NCBI GenBank assembly: GCA_905182995.1
Contig: CAJJDP010000055.1
Coordinates: forward strand, 1-64,000
Direction of reading: 5' to 3'
Length of the DNA stretch: 64,000 bases
Origin: Paramecium octaurelia
Lineage: Eukaryota; Ciliophora; Oligohymenophorea; Peniculida; Parameciidae
Below, piece after piece: positions 12,484-24,070 of the stretch (within the stretch, counting starts at the first letter, position 1; every line of letters starts with the position of its first letter). Under the pieces are notes generated by a model that did no database searches, was not told where the DNA came from, and saw only the letters and a list, made by a program, of their open reading frames with translations. A program made the translations under genes and the position numbers.

Positions 12484-13893
12484 ATGATTGTATTACTCTT
12501 AAAATCACATTATGAAGGTTTTAGATTGAATATTTTCTTTTATGCTCTAAGTTTACTATTAGATGTGTGTAGATTGAAGATACTAAGTCTTGTAGCAATA
12601 ATTCTCTATTTTTATTTGACTCACAAGTTAAACAACTACCATCTGCCAGATGGAGGAAGTCCTGTAGGTCATTTACATTTGAAAGGAGGCATACTTAATG
12701 ACTACAAACACATTCCAGAAATGGCAATCTATTATCCTGCATCAATTGAAGATTGCAAAAAGCGTAAAAAAGGGTTCAAGTGGCTAAAAGTTAAGGATTA
12801 CGCAAAAAAAATGGATGATACTGCGAAAAAGGACGTACGCAGAAAAAGGAGGGTTCCCTATCTCTTTTTTAAAATTGTAGTTTCACAATTCTATAAGTTT
12901 ATGATAAATGTTTATGAAAACGCATAAATTGACATAAATTTTGCAGAAACATCAACCAATCTAGCTAAATTTTCAGTCATTGTATTAAGTCATGGATTGG
13001 CTTCTCATTGTGATGGATACTCTGTTGTGGCTAGATATTTGGCATAGTAAGGTCATATTGTCTTTGTTCCAGAACATATCGAGAATATTCGGAATATTTA
13101 CCTAACTAATGAAGAAAATAGAGAATATAGAAAAGTGTAATTATTAGATAGGTAATGAATTACATCATTCTAACCCTTAGAATTAATACCGTAAAGCAAG
13201 TCTTAGATATAATATACAATGAAAAACTCTTCTCGGAACTTTTTAAGCATCCGGACAAAAAGATACAACCGGATTTTGATTAAATTTCAATCATCGGTCA
13301 TTCTTTTGGTGGATCGACTGCATATGCAATAGCTCAAACTGAGAAGAGAATCACAGGAGCTTGCATTCTATATGATCCAGTATTGATTACTTTTATAACT
13401 TAGTGTCTGTATATTTTCGACTTTGAAGAAAAGGTAAAATTACACATTCCATTGATGAGCATAAATGCCGATGATTTCTATAGAAGATTGTATTCATTTA
13501 TGGAGAACGACGAAAGATTGGAGAAGGCATTCCAATTGATCGATGTAATGATATGATCTATTAAAGGGACCTATTTCAGATCATTGTGCTAACATTTATA
13601 TAAAAGACCAATAACATGCAGATTTTTCTGATATCCCAATTATCTGGAATGGTGAAAGTGGACTTTATAGCATATCTAAAAATGTTCATGAAGTGCATTT
13701 GAGATTCGGAATGATTTTATTATTGACGAAGATATTTTTAGAAGAATCGAAACAATATCATAAAATTAAACATAATAAACAGATGATAAATGGCAATGAG
13801 GAATTAAAGTCCATAATTCTAAAGGAGGTGGAAAGGAGTTTTGGTGCTCAAAGATTAAAATTGTTGAGATGGAAAGCGGTTCAAAATGAATGA
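12484..13893 (+). CDS. platelet-activating-factor acetylhydrolase-like lipase
   Basis: 444 residues, introns at 13152-13180, 13380-13403 and 13545-13566. Family knowledge: PAF-AH / plasma-type phospholipase A2 are alpha/beta hydrolases that cleave short or oxidised sn-2 acyl chains. Seen: a hydrophobic N-terminus (LSLVAIILYFYLTHKL) that may anchor the protein; DGGSPVGHLHLKGG; the oxyanion strand VIVLSHGLASHCDGYS; the nucleophile elbow GHSFGGSTAYAIA; an Asp after the next strand (CILYDP); and the catalytic-His block QQHADFSDIPI, matching the family's H-x-x-FSDF pattern. So Ser, Asp and His are all in place. A basic stretch (KRKKGFKWLKVKDYAKK) lies before the core. The two halves join only through the introns, all of which contain in-frame breaks. 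Confidence 0.9.
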
Positions 13894-13919
13894 TTAATAT
13901 AATTAAAAATTATATTATA

Positions 13920-14677
13920 ATGAGCAATATTGATTAACTTTTGAGAAGTCGACCAAAAATTTTAAAAGGGAGCCAAAATTTGATATAGAACAAACCTACA
14001 AATGAATTTAGTCTTAATTTAGACAAAGCCTTATTTACAATGTAACCAGCTCCGAGATTGATTGTACCCAAGGAAGTCAATGTGAATAAGTAGAAGTATG
14101 AGGGATAAGTAGATCAAGTTGACATGTATTCATGATTGCTTACTAGAACTGAATAAGAGTTTGAGAAACTAATACCGAAGAAGCAGAAGGATCCTCCCAT
14201 TACTAATAAGAAAATTGTTAATGATAAATAAGAAATGCCTACTTATATATTAGAGGAAGAGAAGACTAAATAAGTAAGTACATCAAATAATTAAGTTTGT
14301 TATGGAAGCATTGAGTGAGGAGTTGGCGAGATTGGATTCAAACACAGAAAATTTATTGAAGACTTTGGATTAAGAAAAGGAGAAGATGGGATTGATGAAG
14401 CAGTAGAACGACGAAATAGAGCAGTAAGTTAAGTTGATGGTTCAAAATAAAAGATTAGAAAATAGGATCTCATAGTTGGAGGACTAATTGAAGTATTTGA
14501 TTTAGGATAATTTGAAGTGTTCCAAAAGAAATTAAATTAGATCTATTAAATGCTGATTGGAATGTGGCTAATGAGAAAATAGAATAGATGTTCAAAGAAA
14601 ATTAAGAATTATTCAATGAAGCAGATTAAATTGCACATGAATTCGCTAAATAATAATTGGAATGTGAAAATGATTGA
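13920..14677 (+). CDS. coiled-coil protein, unknown
   Basis: 229 residues, introns at 14126-14146, 14274-14295 and 14493-14517. The N-terminal ~90 residues are basic and proline-containing (LLRSRPKILKGSQNLIQNKP). From about residue 110 a continuous helix is likely (MEALSEELARLDSNTENLLK, then KEKMGLMKQQNDEIEQQ) with Leu heptads, ending in a Gln/Glu-rich tail. No domain recognised. It begins 26 bp after the lipase stop on the same strand. A structural or scaffold role is only a guess. Confidence 0.8.
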
Positions 14678-14718
14678 AATTTTATAAATTATATTTATAA
14701 ATTTAGTTAACAAGCTCG

Positions 14719-15204
14719 ATGTAGGATATAAAAACGAATAAACCAATGTAATAAAGTGATGGAGATGAAATATTTATTCATATTTAAAACAACGCAGATC
14801 AATATAACATTCAATCATCAGACGAAAAAAATTAAAATTAAATTATGATCCCAGATCAAATCACAGAGACCAAGACCACAAATCCAAAACCAATGACTTT
14901 TGACCAAATTAGATTGGTTTCATCTACATAAGTGAGTGGTGATGGACATGCTAAATCAGTTAGAGTGCAATGTCCGTAATGCAAATAAAAAGTATTATAA
15001 TTGGTATCCTAGGTTGATACTGTGATTATTCGTAAACCAGGAACCTAAACATATCTTGCCTCATGTATTCTTTTGCTTTGTTCTTTTGGTTTAGTCTGCA
15101 TTTCTTGTTTACCTTGTATTATTGATGATTGTAAGGATGTCTTACATTCTTGCCCTCAATGCAAAATTCCTTTAGGAAAGACATAATTCAAGATATTAGA
15201 TTGA
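14719..15204 (+). CDS. LITAF-domain (zf-LITAF-like) membrane protein
   Basis: Intronless, 161 residues. The N-terminal 80 residues are polar. The C-terminal ~80 residues are a LITAF domain: a first zinc knuckle VQCPQCKQKV, a hydrophobic membrane-inserted helix bordered by Cys (ASCILLLCSFGLVCISCLP, then CIIDDCKD), and a second knuckle HSCPQCKIPLGK. In this family the two CxxC pairs bind one zinc, and the hydrophobic helix dips into the cytosolic face of endosomal or lysosomal membranes. The usual N-terminal PPxY motifs are not seen. The start is the first ATG in frame, 42 bp after the upstream stop. Confidence 0.9.
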
Positions 15205-15291
15205 TCCATTTATAAAGACACTTTATTAAAATTAAATTACAAATTAAAAACTGTTGTTTTTCATTACAAACTATTTAAATAAATATTGTAT

Positions 15292-16756
15292 ATGAAATAA
15301 TTTCCAATATAACAAGCAAGAAATCTTGTGAATGAGTTCTTTGACTTTGTTGCCAAAGCAGTAAGTCCATTTCATGTCACGTCTCTATGTAAAGAGAGAT
15401 TGGCCAAGTCAGGATTCAGAGAATTGAATGAGACAGAAAATTGGAAATTGGAAAAGGGTGGTAAGTATTTCTTCACAAGAAATCTCACAACTATTGTTGC
15501 CTTCACTGTCGGCTAATAGTTTGACCCAAATAATACAGGATTTAAAATCATAGGTGCTCACACAGACAGTCCATGTTTACGATTGGCCCCAGTCTCTAAA
15601 CTAGATTCTAATGGATTCTTATAAACATGCGTTTCTACTTACGGTGGGGGTTTATGGCATACTTGGTTTGACAGAGAATTGACATTGGGAGGTCGAATTG
15701 TTTTTAAAAAAGATAATGTTTATTAGAGTTAGTTATTCCATCATCAAAAACCACTCTTAAAGATCCCTAATTTGGCTATTCATCTGACAACTGACAGAAA
15801 TAGCTTTGCTCCAAACAGTAAATATTAATCAATAAAATTAGATGAATCAAATTTAAGACCTGTGTTTGCCTAAGAAGCCTATTAGACATTGACTGGAATT
15901 GAAAAACCCAGCAGTGAAGGGTAAACTAGTTTTGAAAATAAGCACTATAAATATTTGCTTAATCTAATTACAGAATAGACTGGCATCCCAACAGCTGACA
16001 TATTGGATATTGACTTATACTTCTCAGATTGCTAACCACCTTCATATTTTGGGTTAAATTAAGAATTCATTTCGGCTGCTAGAATTGATAACTTATTTTC
16101 AAGTTTCTTCTCACTTTTAGCCATTACAAATCCAGAAAGCTTTGCAGAGGACTAAACATTTATCAACATGATCTGTCTTTATGATCACGAAGAAGTTGGT
16201 TCATAAAGTGCCCAAGGAGCTGATTCTTCATTATTATCCAATAACATGAAGAGGATTTATGATATCCTATCCAATTCCAATTAGACCTCAACTGATAGTT
16301 TTTATAAAGCAATTCAAAGGAGCTTCTTAATTTCTTCAGATATGGCTCATTCAATTCATCCAAATTATTCAGACAAGCACCAACAAAATCATAGAGTCAA
16401 GATGAATGAAGGCATTGTTATCAAAGTCAATCATAATTAAAGATATGCTACTGACGGTGTTTCATCAGCAATACTAAGAGTAATTGCTTAACAAGCTGAT
16501 GTCCCTATCTAAGACTTTATTGTTAGAAATGATTCCCCTTGTGGTTCAACAATTGGCCCTTTATAAGGTTTAAATCAAATTGATAATTTTAGCTTCAAAT
16601 ACAGGCATCAAAACTATTGATATTGGAGCAGCCTAATGGGGTATGCATTCCATCAGAGAAACTGCTGGAGTTGTTGATGGTTATTATTTGGAAAAACTAT
16701 TTGTTTAATTTTTCAAACAATACGAAAAAATAGATCATAAGTTGCTTGGAATTTGA
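15292..16756 (+). CDS. DNPEP: aspartyl aminopeptidase, peptidase family M18
   Basis: 479 residues, matching the family (about 475). One intron at 16568-16592. M18 enzymes are dinuclear-zinc, dodecameric cytosolic peptidases that remove N-terminal Asp or Glu. Metal and active-site blocks are present in order: [15 protein letters not shown] (first His and Asp), [31 protein letters not shown], the catalytic [32 protein letters not shown], and near the end [11 protein letters not shown] and [15 protein letters not shown] (last His). The intron sits between STIGPLQ and ASNTG, shortening the usual 'GPIxAS' by little. No presequence, so cytosolic. Confidence 0.97.
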
Positions 16757-17212
16757 GTATTATGATTATTGCAATATTAAGAATTCCATATACATACACC
16801 TAATTCAAAGATAACTAAAGTTTCTAATTTCGGATTTCTTATTTTTTTGCTTGTTATTTCATCTAATTTAGTAGGACCTTGCTTGTTTGATTATTAGTTA
16901 TAAAACAGTTTTCAAAATATCTCTTTAGTACTAGATCTAGATTTGATCTTGATTCAAATCCTAGCATGATATATATGAATCTAAGAATATTTATAAAAGA
17001 TAATAGAAAATCATCTTTTTAAGATTTTTTTGGTAGTTTTTATTACATTTTAAGATGAAAAATCTAGGAAATGATGAATGGTAAAATTATTAAATTCCAT
17101 TAAAACAAAAATAGAATTCATTACTTTATAAATATAATTAATTGAAAAAGAAAAATTTATAAAAGCAACCGCACATATATACTATAATGGTATTTGAAAA
17201 GTTACAAACGTC
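16757..17212. other. AT-rich intergenic region between convergent genes
   Basis: About 450 bp between two stops. I see nothing that can be supported as a gene. It will contain both 3' untranslated regions, which are usually very short in this type of genome, so most of it has no visible role. Confidence 0.5.
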
Positions 17213-19848
17213 TCAGTTTTTGATATTCTTATTATTTTTTTCATAATTTTGTAGATTATTTTGATTTTCAATATTCGATTTCTAAGACTATCTATCCATA
17301 TTTGAGGGCGCATATTGTTAAAATTAATAATTATGAGGTTATTATTACTATATTTAATTCTATTTGATATTATCCTTCTAAGAGTCTTAAGATTCATGTT
17401 CATTAAAATTTTTTATTGCCTTATATATTTCATTTTTTTATTCATTTAATGTTATAAATATTCTAGCTATTTCTATATAATTGTTTATATTTAACTTATT
17501 AAATTAAACTGCAACTTGGTGTCTTGGCTGTTTATTTTCATTAATTTAGTATGCATTGTTTAATTAAATTTTTTATTGAGAGTTTTTCTAAAATAGGAAG
17601 TATTAAATTCCAGATAAGGTAGAAATGATAAACAAGTATCCTAAAATTCCTAAAAATATATATCCTGAATAATTATAATAAGACTCAATGGCAATAAAAA
17701 AATATAAAGCAATTGAATTAGTCAACAATAATTAAGCCAACTACTTTTTCCTTCCTACTTAAATTTATGGTAAATATTTTTTGCTGTTGTAATTCTAAAT
17801 TTACCAAAAATAAGTCAAAAATGAAAAATTAAAAGTGTATATTAATAAATTACCACGTTTTTAAACCCATTCTATAAAAATTACAAAAATTACAAAGAAC
17901 AATATTATACTTTAATAAATCACTGAGTATTCCCAAAGCTGTTTTCCATATGACAATATTAGATTGAAAAAAGTAAATAAAAATACAGCAAAATCTAGTA
18001 TTTTTTAAAAGCCAATTAATCCTATAAATAATTTATTAACTTCAAAAAGATAAGGTAAGGGAGCCTCCAATTAACATTCATGATTTTTATCCTTCATAAA
18101 AATGGGTTTTTCAAGTTCCAATTCCAAAATTGTATCACCTTTTTCTTCATATTCAAATTCAAAATAAACGTTGTCTTTTTCCAATTAAAATGTCTCTTAA
18201 CAATGTATATCGACTTTCTCATGGAATGATTCCAACTCGATTGAATGAGATTTATCATACCTCAAATTGTAAGAAATTCTTTGAGCTTTATTTCTAATTT
18301 GTATTTTATCTTAGGAGTTGTATATAATAGAAATTAGAATATATACAAAAACATTGAAAGAATAACACAAAGGGATTGGTAATGCTAAAACAGCATAAAA
18401 AGAAGATTATTCCAAAAGGTTATAGATCAGCTGGTAGGGACTATAAAAAGCAAAAAAAAAACCTAATTAAATTATTAATAAATTTTACAAACTGAAATTG
18501 CAAAATATCCTTAGATGTATTGAAATTTGCAGAAAATATTTTAACAAAGAATATTAAATTAGATTTTCCAATCAGAAGTGATTAATTGATGGTTTTGCAT
18601 TTAATCTTGAATATTTTATCTTGTCTCAATAAACTATTCTATTAACTTAATTTCTGAAAATTTATTAAGACGTTAAATGATGATTGGCTCCCTTAAGATA
18701 AGCAAATCTAATTATTATGGTTGTGCTAACATTAACTTAGGTAAAATTGAATTTAGTTCCAGTGCTCCAAAATTCTTTTGTTAGGATTCTTATAATAGTG
18801 AGTAATATTCTGGAATCAAATTTGAAATAAGGCTCCATTTATAAATGCATTATAGAGGATTATGAAATTACTTTATTTTAAAAATAGAATGATAATCAAT
18901 AATACTTTAAGGAATATCTAGATAATAGGATAAATGGTTCAGGTTTTCATCTTCAATTTGTAATTTTTCGTACCATTAAATACCAAATATCGCTTGTTCT
19001 TTACAAAATAGAGAAAAAAAATTTGTTACTGGAAAATCAAATTTAAAGTTGCTCTTTAATATCACAACATATTCTGGATCAATGAAACTCAATATTCCTA
19101 CATATATCCATCGAATTAATTGCAATGTATCAGGTTACTTAAACAAGGCAAAATAATATGCAATTGCTTTATTTTCAAAGGTCTCTTCTAAAAAAAAGGA
19201 ATGCTCTTTGGAAGATGAATATTTATTAAACTATTTCTTGTAAGCTTTATAAATATAAGTTTTATTAAACAACTATTAGAAAAGTTGTTTACTATTAATT
19301 AATATAATTGGAACTAATTAGTGTTTATTGAAGTAAGATATTGCATCATCAAGATCATCCCTTGATTCCCCTTAATATATAAGTATAGCCACATTTGATT
19401 TATAAATTTCCTCATCATTAGGTTGGTTATTTTGTATATTTTGATGTTTTGAGTTTTCTTCTTTTTACTGTGCATTTTTGTTCTCTTGTTTTTATTTTGC
19501 TTATAATTTCTTTAATGCCATATACTATTGATTTATTAAAACTTTCTAGATAGTACGGCCATTCATAGTTAGGTTAAAATATTAAGCATTGAATTTTTTT
19601 TACAATTAAATCATTTTAGAAATAGATTTATCTTTGGCGGTCTCTTACATAAAAAGAAAACTGCTCTCCAACATTTTAATTTCCTCTTTTAATTGCTCTT
19701 TTTTAGTATCAGAAATATGTTTCACAAATGATGTTTTCTCATCAGAAAAGGGACTGAAATATAAAAATTTACTCTTCTAGTCCTCATCTAATATCATTAA
19801 AGATATCCTGTCATTTTCTAACAATTCAATTACATAAAATTTAAACAT
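17213..19848 (-). CDS. 869-residue multi-pass membrane protein, unknown
   Basis: One intron at 18463-18488; the frame is otherwise open for the whole length. Order: ~480 soluble residues starting MFKFYVIELLENDRISLMIL, including a beta-alpha-like strand (KSNVAILIYQGESRDDLDDA) and an aromatic-rich middle (FPVTNFFSLFCKEQAIFGI). Two or three spans follow (GYFAISVCFFFAFYSPYQL, AVLALPIPLCYSF, NVFVYILISIIYN), then a soluble acidic loop of about 80 residues. More spans come next (KILDFAVFLFTFFNLIL, SIILFFVIFVIFIEWV, TNSIALYFFIAI, GILGYLFIISTLSG), and finally a Gln/Asn-rich hydrophilic tail. A soluble region followed by a membrane bundle recalls processive glycosyltransferases, but I cannot find their D-D-D-QxxRW motifs, so I assign no function. 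Confidence 0.8.
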
Positions 19849-20046
19849 TTTTATGAAAATTTGGAATTTTTCTCCAAATAAGAAAGTATAAAATATATTC
19901 TATTTCCAAATTTCGATTCTAAGATTATAAACAAATATTGGGTAACTGGAATAAGCTGATTTAAAGCATGATTAATTTTAAATGAGTTATAATTATTGAT
20001 TTTACTATTCTAGAAATATTAATCTATTTTTCAAATATAAAGGTTG

Positions 20047-21134
20047 TCACACTTCGAAAAGATCAGTTCTAGGGAAGGCACTTTTCTCTACATTTCCTAA
20101 AGGAAGAAACCAATATTTAATTTCAGGACCAAAAACTTCCTTAAAGTTATCTATAATTCTAGGCTTTCTGAAAGGGTTCTATAAGTATTTATTAATAATT
20201 ATGCGAAATACATTGGCTTTAATCTCATTTATGTGGTATTCGACAGTAGTAATGTTTTGGGCGATATGGTAGATATGAAATCCCAATAGAAATCCCATAA
20301 CCAATACTAAGGAAAGGCAGGTTACATCACAAATTGTCAATATAAACTATTAATTTTTTGTCAGTTCCTAAAAGATGTTAACATAAGCATACTTGTAACA
20401 CAAGCCTATCATTAACAAACAAATCATAAGAAATAAATAATGTACATTGGATCATGCACAAGAGAGCATAGAAATTGAATTGGCAAAAATACCTATGATT
20501 TTTCAAACCTACACAATTATTAACCCATGGACAATGATGGTCCTAATTATTTAAACAATAGATAAAACAATTACCATTCTCAATATACATTTATTGCATT
20601 CTTTACAATGGTGAGTTCTGGGTAATTTTATATTATCACATTTAAAGCAGTATGAAACTAATTATAATGCTTGAATAATATCGCTAGAACCATATAATAA
20701 AATTATTTTATTACAATTTCATCATCATGCTCATCGTGCATTTCAATATGATTTTACATCCTTCGCTACCTATGCTTATTAATTTTTTCAGTCATTTTTT
20801 TTGTTCTCTATTTTATGTCTTCCAAAGTTCTTTCATGATAATGTTTAGCCTAATCGATCACAAGAACAAATACTAAATCTTTTGGAGGATATCCAGGCTT
20901 GGTATATTGAATCATAATGTAAGCTAAATTCAAGAAGAGGAATATGATGGTAAATTCAATTCCAATCAAATAAGTAATACTTCCATGCTAATATGTATTT
21001 AGTGAAAAACGAATTACTTTATTAAGAAATGCAGGTAGGAAGATAAAAACAAAAGCATAATATTCGCTGAAGATAATCCCATAAACAAGTAGCACAGCGA
21101 CGAAATCAGGTAGTTGATGTTACCCCTTAAACAT
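20047..21134 (-). CDS. DHHC-type protein S-acyltransferase (palmitoyltransferase)
   Basis: About 335 residues. Firm introns at 20368-20392 and 20543-20574; a third is likely near 20840-20865. The zf-DHHC cysteine-rich domain is complete: [20 protein letters not shown], then KCILRM and [19 protein letters not shown]. The DHHC cysteine forms the acyl-enzyme intermediate. Two membrane spans precede it ([38 protein letters not shown], then the TKPGYPP motif) and two follow ([30 protein letters not shown]), with a TTVEYH block near the family's TTxE position. Odd point: between the His/Asp-rich linker (near 20720) and the cysteine domain (near 20655) the frame must shift. No single normal GT-AG intron does it, so one or two exon boundaries there are uncertain. 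Confidence 0.9.
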
Positions 21135-21411
21135 TAATTATTATATATATTTTATTTAAATTAAATATTCCTTTTGCAAATTAGAATTTTTCTATGCAAT
21201 ATTCTTGAATTGTGACAGTACAAAGAGAAAAAGGAGAGCATATGAGAATTTTAGAATGAATCTTTAGTAAATTTCAATTATTTTAAAATTTGAAAATGAA
21301 ATAGAATACTTGAAATTACAGAGAATTAAATTGATTATTTAATATATCTTGGTTAAAAGTAATGTAGGATAGAGATTGTATATAAATATATTATTTAATA
21401 TTTGAAAAATA
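21135..21411. promoter_or_regulatory. divergent intergenic promoter region
   Basis: 277 bp between the start codons of the divergent DHHC and kinase genes. It must hold both promoters. It is AT-rich with T- and A-runs; I see no recognisable box beyond AT-rich stretches. Confidence 0.4.
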
Positions 21412-22900
21412 ATGGAACCTGAATAATTGATAGATTAATTAAATGATATATTGTTGGCAGACCATTTCAGATTTATAGAGGTTATAGGAAGAGGCAGTTT
21501 TGGTGTAGTAGTGGCTGCGTTTTGTAGTAATCTAGATCGAGTGGTGGCAATAAAAGTTAATTCCAATATTAGAATTATCATAGATAACATCGAATGTTGA
21601 TCAAGAGAACGAAGCCAATTTGCTTAAAGCTTGTTGCCATTAAAATATTGTTAAGCTTTACAAGGTATGCCATTTTTTTTCATTATAGGTGTTAGTAGCT
21701 AATAATCATCTTTATCTCATAATGGAGAGACTGGTTGGTTTAACTCTAGACAAATTGATGAAACAATCTATGTTGTCAGAATAGAGCGTTAGAAACTATA
21801 TGACTCAAATTTTAAATGCTTTGGTGTTTCTTCATAGAAAGAACATTATCCATAGAGATCTTAAGCCAGGTTAATTTAACTACTATAATAGAAAATATCT
21901 TTATTTGTGAAAATGCATGCGTTAAATTAATAGATCTAGGCTTAGGATAAGAGATTGTGTGTAAAGGATGCGTCTATTAATCAGTTGGTACTCCTTACTT
22001 TATTGCCCCAGAAGTCATTTTAGGAAAGGATTAAAGCCAAGTATGTAATTGCTATCTCTAATTTAGGCTGTTGATATTTTCAGTTTAGGGATTATATTCT
22101 ATATGATGATCAACAATTTGTAACATCCTTTATGGGACGGACAAATGAGAAAAAGACATTACTACGAATTGATCTCAAATGAATTTACGATTAACTTCCC
22201 CAAAACAATGCCTGAGTATTCTCTAAATATCATATTTAATAGGATGGCAAAAGATTTTGTGTTGAATACTGTTTAATTCAGGGCAGAAAACAGGATGACG
22301 GCCTTGTAATGCTTAGAACATCCTTGGATTAAAGGAAAAGCAGTTAAAACACATCCCATGACAACAAGAGAAATCATGTTAAGATACAACATTTAATAAA
22401 AGCTGTAACATGTAAAAATCATGAATTAATTAGGTAATTAAATCATTAATGTTTATAAAAACTCTTCAATAAACATGTGAAGAAGAGATTCACTACATAA
22501 AAACAAGCACTTCCCCTTTGAGAGATGATAAGGAAGAGGATCGAATCTCTCCTGAAAATGACTAGTAGGTCACTGCAAGATTAAGTGTTGAATTGACCAA
22601 TAAAAAACAAAAATCATTTAAACTACATGCCATTCCACTTAAAAAAGTAAGTTCATATAAAGATCTAGTGTCTTTAAGGGAAAAGTAAACAAATCAAAAG
22701 AAATATCAATGTATAAACATGTATTTTAATAAGATATGATATCAAGGTTTAGAGAGAAATTGTCTATGGCCAATCAATTCAAAACCAATGGGCATCCTAA
22801 CTTTGAATCTCCAATGAGTCATCGAAAATTAACTACTCTACCTTCAATTAATACTAATAGGTTATAAAGATAATCAACTTTTAATTTTAAAATTTTGTGA
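21412..22900 (+). CDS. serine/threonine protein kinase with DLG motif
   Basis: 447 residues, six introns at 21556-21583, 21665-21688, 21870-21891, 22041-22066, 22412-22433 and 22711-22733. The kinase domain covers residues ~15-275. Seen: glycine loop GRGSFGVVVAA; VAIK lysine; catalytic loop IIHRDLKPENIF; a metal motif written DLG (LIDLGLGQE) instead of DFG; activation-segment end GTPYFIAPEVILG; DIFSLGIIFYMM; and the final HPWIKG. DLG occurs naturally in several CAMK- or ULK-like groups and does not imply inactivity. The C-terminal ~170 residues are polar and basic and unrecognised. Group assignment beyond CAMK/ULK-like is not possible by eye. Confidence 0.92.
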
Positions 22901-22930
22901 AGTGCTTTTTATAAATTATCAAATAAGAAA

Positions 22931-23818
22931 TCAATTTTACTTTAATCTATTCATAATTTCATCTGCTTCTTATGCCTTGGTTTCATCATAAGGAATATAA
23001 TAGTTAGATAATCTTGATTATGGATTGCTCATTGGTTTGTTCTATTCTCTGAAGATGTTTATTGATTTAATGATCTCCTCATTATCCATCTCAATTTATT
23101 GTATCATTTTCTTGATATCATTATTAATAAAGAACAATTCAGTGTTGTCTTATTTCAACAATTTGAAATTGGCTTGCATCTTTGCATTCTCTAATTTCAA
23201 CTTATCGATTTGCTATTATAATTCATTATGCTTGTGATTATCAACTCGCAAATTTAAATTAGAAATCTCAGAAATCAAATTATCCACATTGTTTCTAACT
23301 ATCTAATATTACTGATAAACTTCCTACGGTTATTATTACACTTAGTTTGTTTATTATATTGTCTTTATAGCGGATTTCAACTAGATTGATGAATCTTCCT
23401 TCTTGCTCTATTAGAATGACTGATTCTGACTCTAATCATCCTTAATTCTAGGAACTTTCGAAATTAATTCTTTGAATTATTCGTCTGAATTGTATATTTT
23501 TTCATTTTGAATCAATACCTTACTAATATTCAACTTTAAGGTGTCCAATTTATCCTGCTCATTCAAACTTAACTAATTTCCTTCTTCTAATCGTTTAATT
23601 ATTATTTCCAATTGTTTTCCATCTTATTCTAATCGCTATTTATTCTTATCAATCATTTATATAATCGTTGTTGACTTTCCTTTGTCCAAACACATTTTAA
23701 GTATTTCAATTTCTGCCTTAAGCTACAATTTTAATCTTGTTAGAGATTATAGCATTTATTCAAAAATCAATTAATTATAACAATAATTTATACTCCTTAT
23801 TATTATGAATTCCAGCAT
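22931..23818 (-). CDS. coiled-coil protein, unknown
   Basis: 295 residues, no intron, converging on the kinase gene with 30 bp between stops. Almost the whole protein is predicted helix with Leu/Ile heptads (RLEQDGKQLEIIIKRLEEGN, KLKLENAKMQANFKLLK). A Gln-rich break lies in the middle, and a short tail ends with YYIPYDETKAQEADEIMNRL. No domain identified. An internal Met 21 codons downstream (23755) is an alternative start, because the first 20 residues are hydrophobic and less typical. Confidence 0.8.
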
Positions 23819-24070
23819 TTTTTTATACACACTTAATTTAAATTTTTAATAACACTCAGATACACAATAATTTTAACTATTAATTAGTATATTTTATTTA
23901 TTTTCTCAATTATTTAATGGTCTAAAAATCAAAACATAAGTTAAATATGTTTTAATCGAAATTCGTGATTTTTATACTCAATATTGACATCACACTATGA
24001 TAAAATGTTTAAACAATTACAATTAATTAAATAACATAAATATATAAATACAATCAAAGAGTAAATGTTT

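Noticed and set aside
17182-17403. Minus-strand frame of 73 codons starting MNMNLKTLRR
   Set aside because: The neighbouring frame (NEHESQDSQKDNIK...) continues the 869-residue gene to its stop; the 73-codon frame is out of phase with it.
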